5,734 nucleotides of DNA, from contig JAISBG010000533.1 in assembly GCA_031266315.1 (NCBI GenBank), forward strand, positions 1-5,734. The letters run 5' to 3'. Each line of letters begins with the position of its first letter. Position 1 is the first letter of the stretch. Both the position numbers and the translations under genes were made by a program. Under the pieces are notes generated by a model that worked only from the letters and a program-made list of their open reading frames with translations, made no database searches and was not told the origin of the DNA. This stretch comes from Planctomycetaceae bacterium. Its GTDB lineage: Bacteria; Planctomycetota; Planctomycetia; Pirellulales; Thermoguttaceae. Of this stretch, positions 5,728 to 5,734 are shown piece after piece.

Positions 5728-5734
5728 AAATCGA

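Overview
The window looks like chromosomal DNA from a low-GC planctomycete or a close relative. The main evidence is a complete DUF1559 pseudopilin-like protein at 664-1779. It has a prepilin-type N-terminus and a C-terminal H-X9-DG motif, a family that is greatly expanded in Planctomycetes. The other three genes (a secreted Cys-rich protein, a TPR lipoprotein and a small membrane protein) are recognised by architecture, not by family. I see no tRNA, rRNA, CRISPR array, transposase gene or phage gene.

Layout. Positions 1-196 hold no gene I can support. A good sigma70-type promoter (197-225) faces right into about 430 bases of non-coding DNA. Most of that can be folded by hand into a multibranched RNA: a 9-bp closing helix (340-348 with 532-540) encloses five hairpins, one a perfect 12-bp stem and one a 10-bp stem with a single G-U pair. 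Three further hairpins follow. The last precedes a run of ten T just before the ribosome binding site of the DUF1559 gene. This is the most interesting part of the window: either a stand-alone structured RNA or a cis-acting leader of the pseudopilin gene.

Between the DUF1559 gene and the convergent gene at 2116-3342 (minus strand) lies a 156-bp imperfect palindrome. It has 35-bp arms and a nested hairpin, and is built from repeated AACCTCAT/ATGAGGTT units. The minus-strand gene encodes a secreted, acidic, Pro-rich protein ending in a cluster of nine cysteines. A mostly non-coding stretch (3343-3814) contains a GC-rich patch that may be a gene remnant. Next come two rightward genes, a TPR lipoprotein (3815-4516) and a protein with a long charged N-terminal region and two C-terminal membrane helices (4592-5332). 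They are 75 bp apart and probably co-transcribed.

The last 400 bases are AT-rich and non-coding. They carry two of the three copies of a dispersed TATACTGCRTKAG element, the third lying just after the DUF1559 gene, and several strong inverted repeats.

How the genes work together can only be inferred. All four proteins have export or membrane signals, which fits cell-envelope roles, but nothing in the sequence ties them to one pathway. All RNA structures were found by eye, without energy calculation or comparative alignment.
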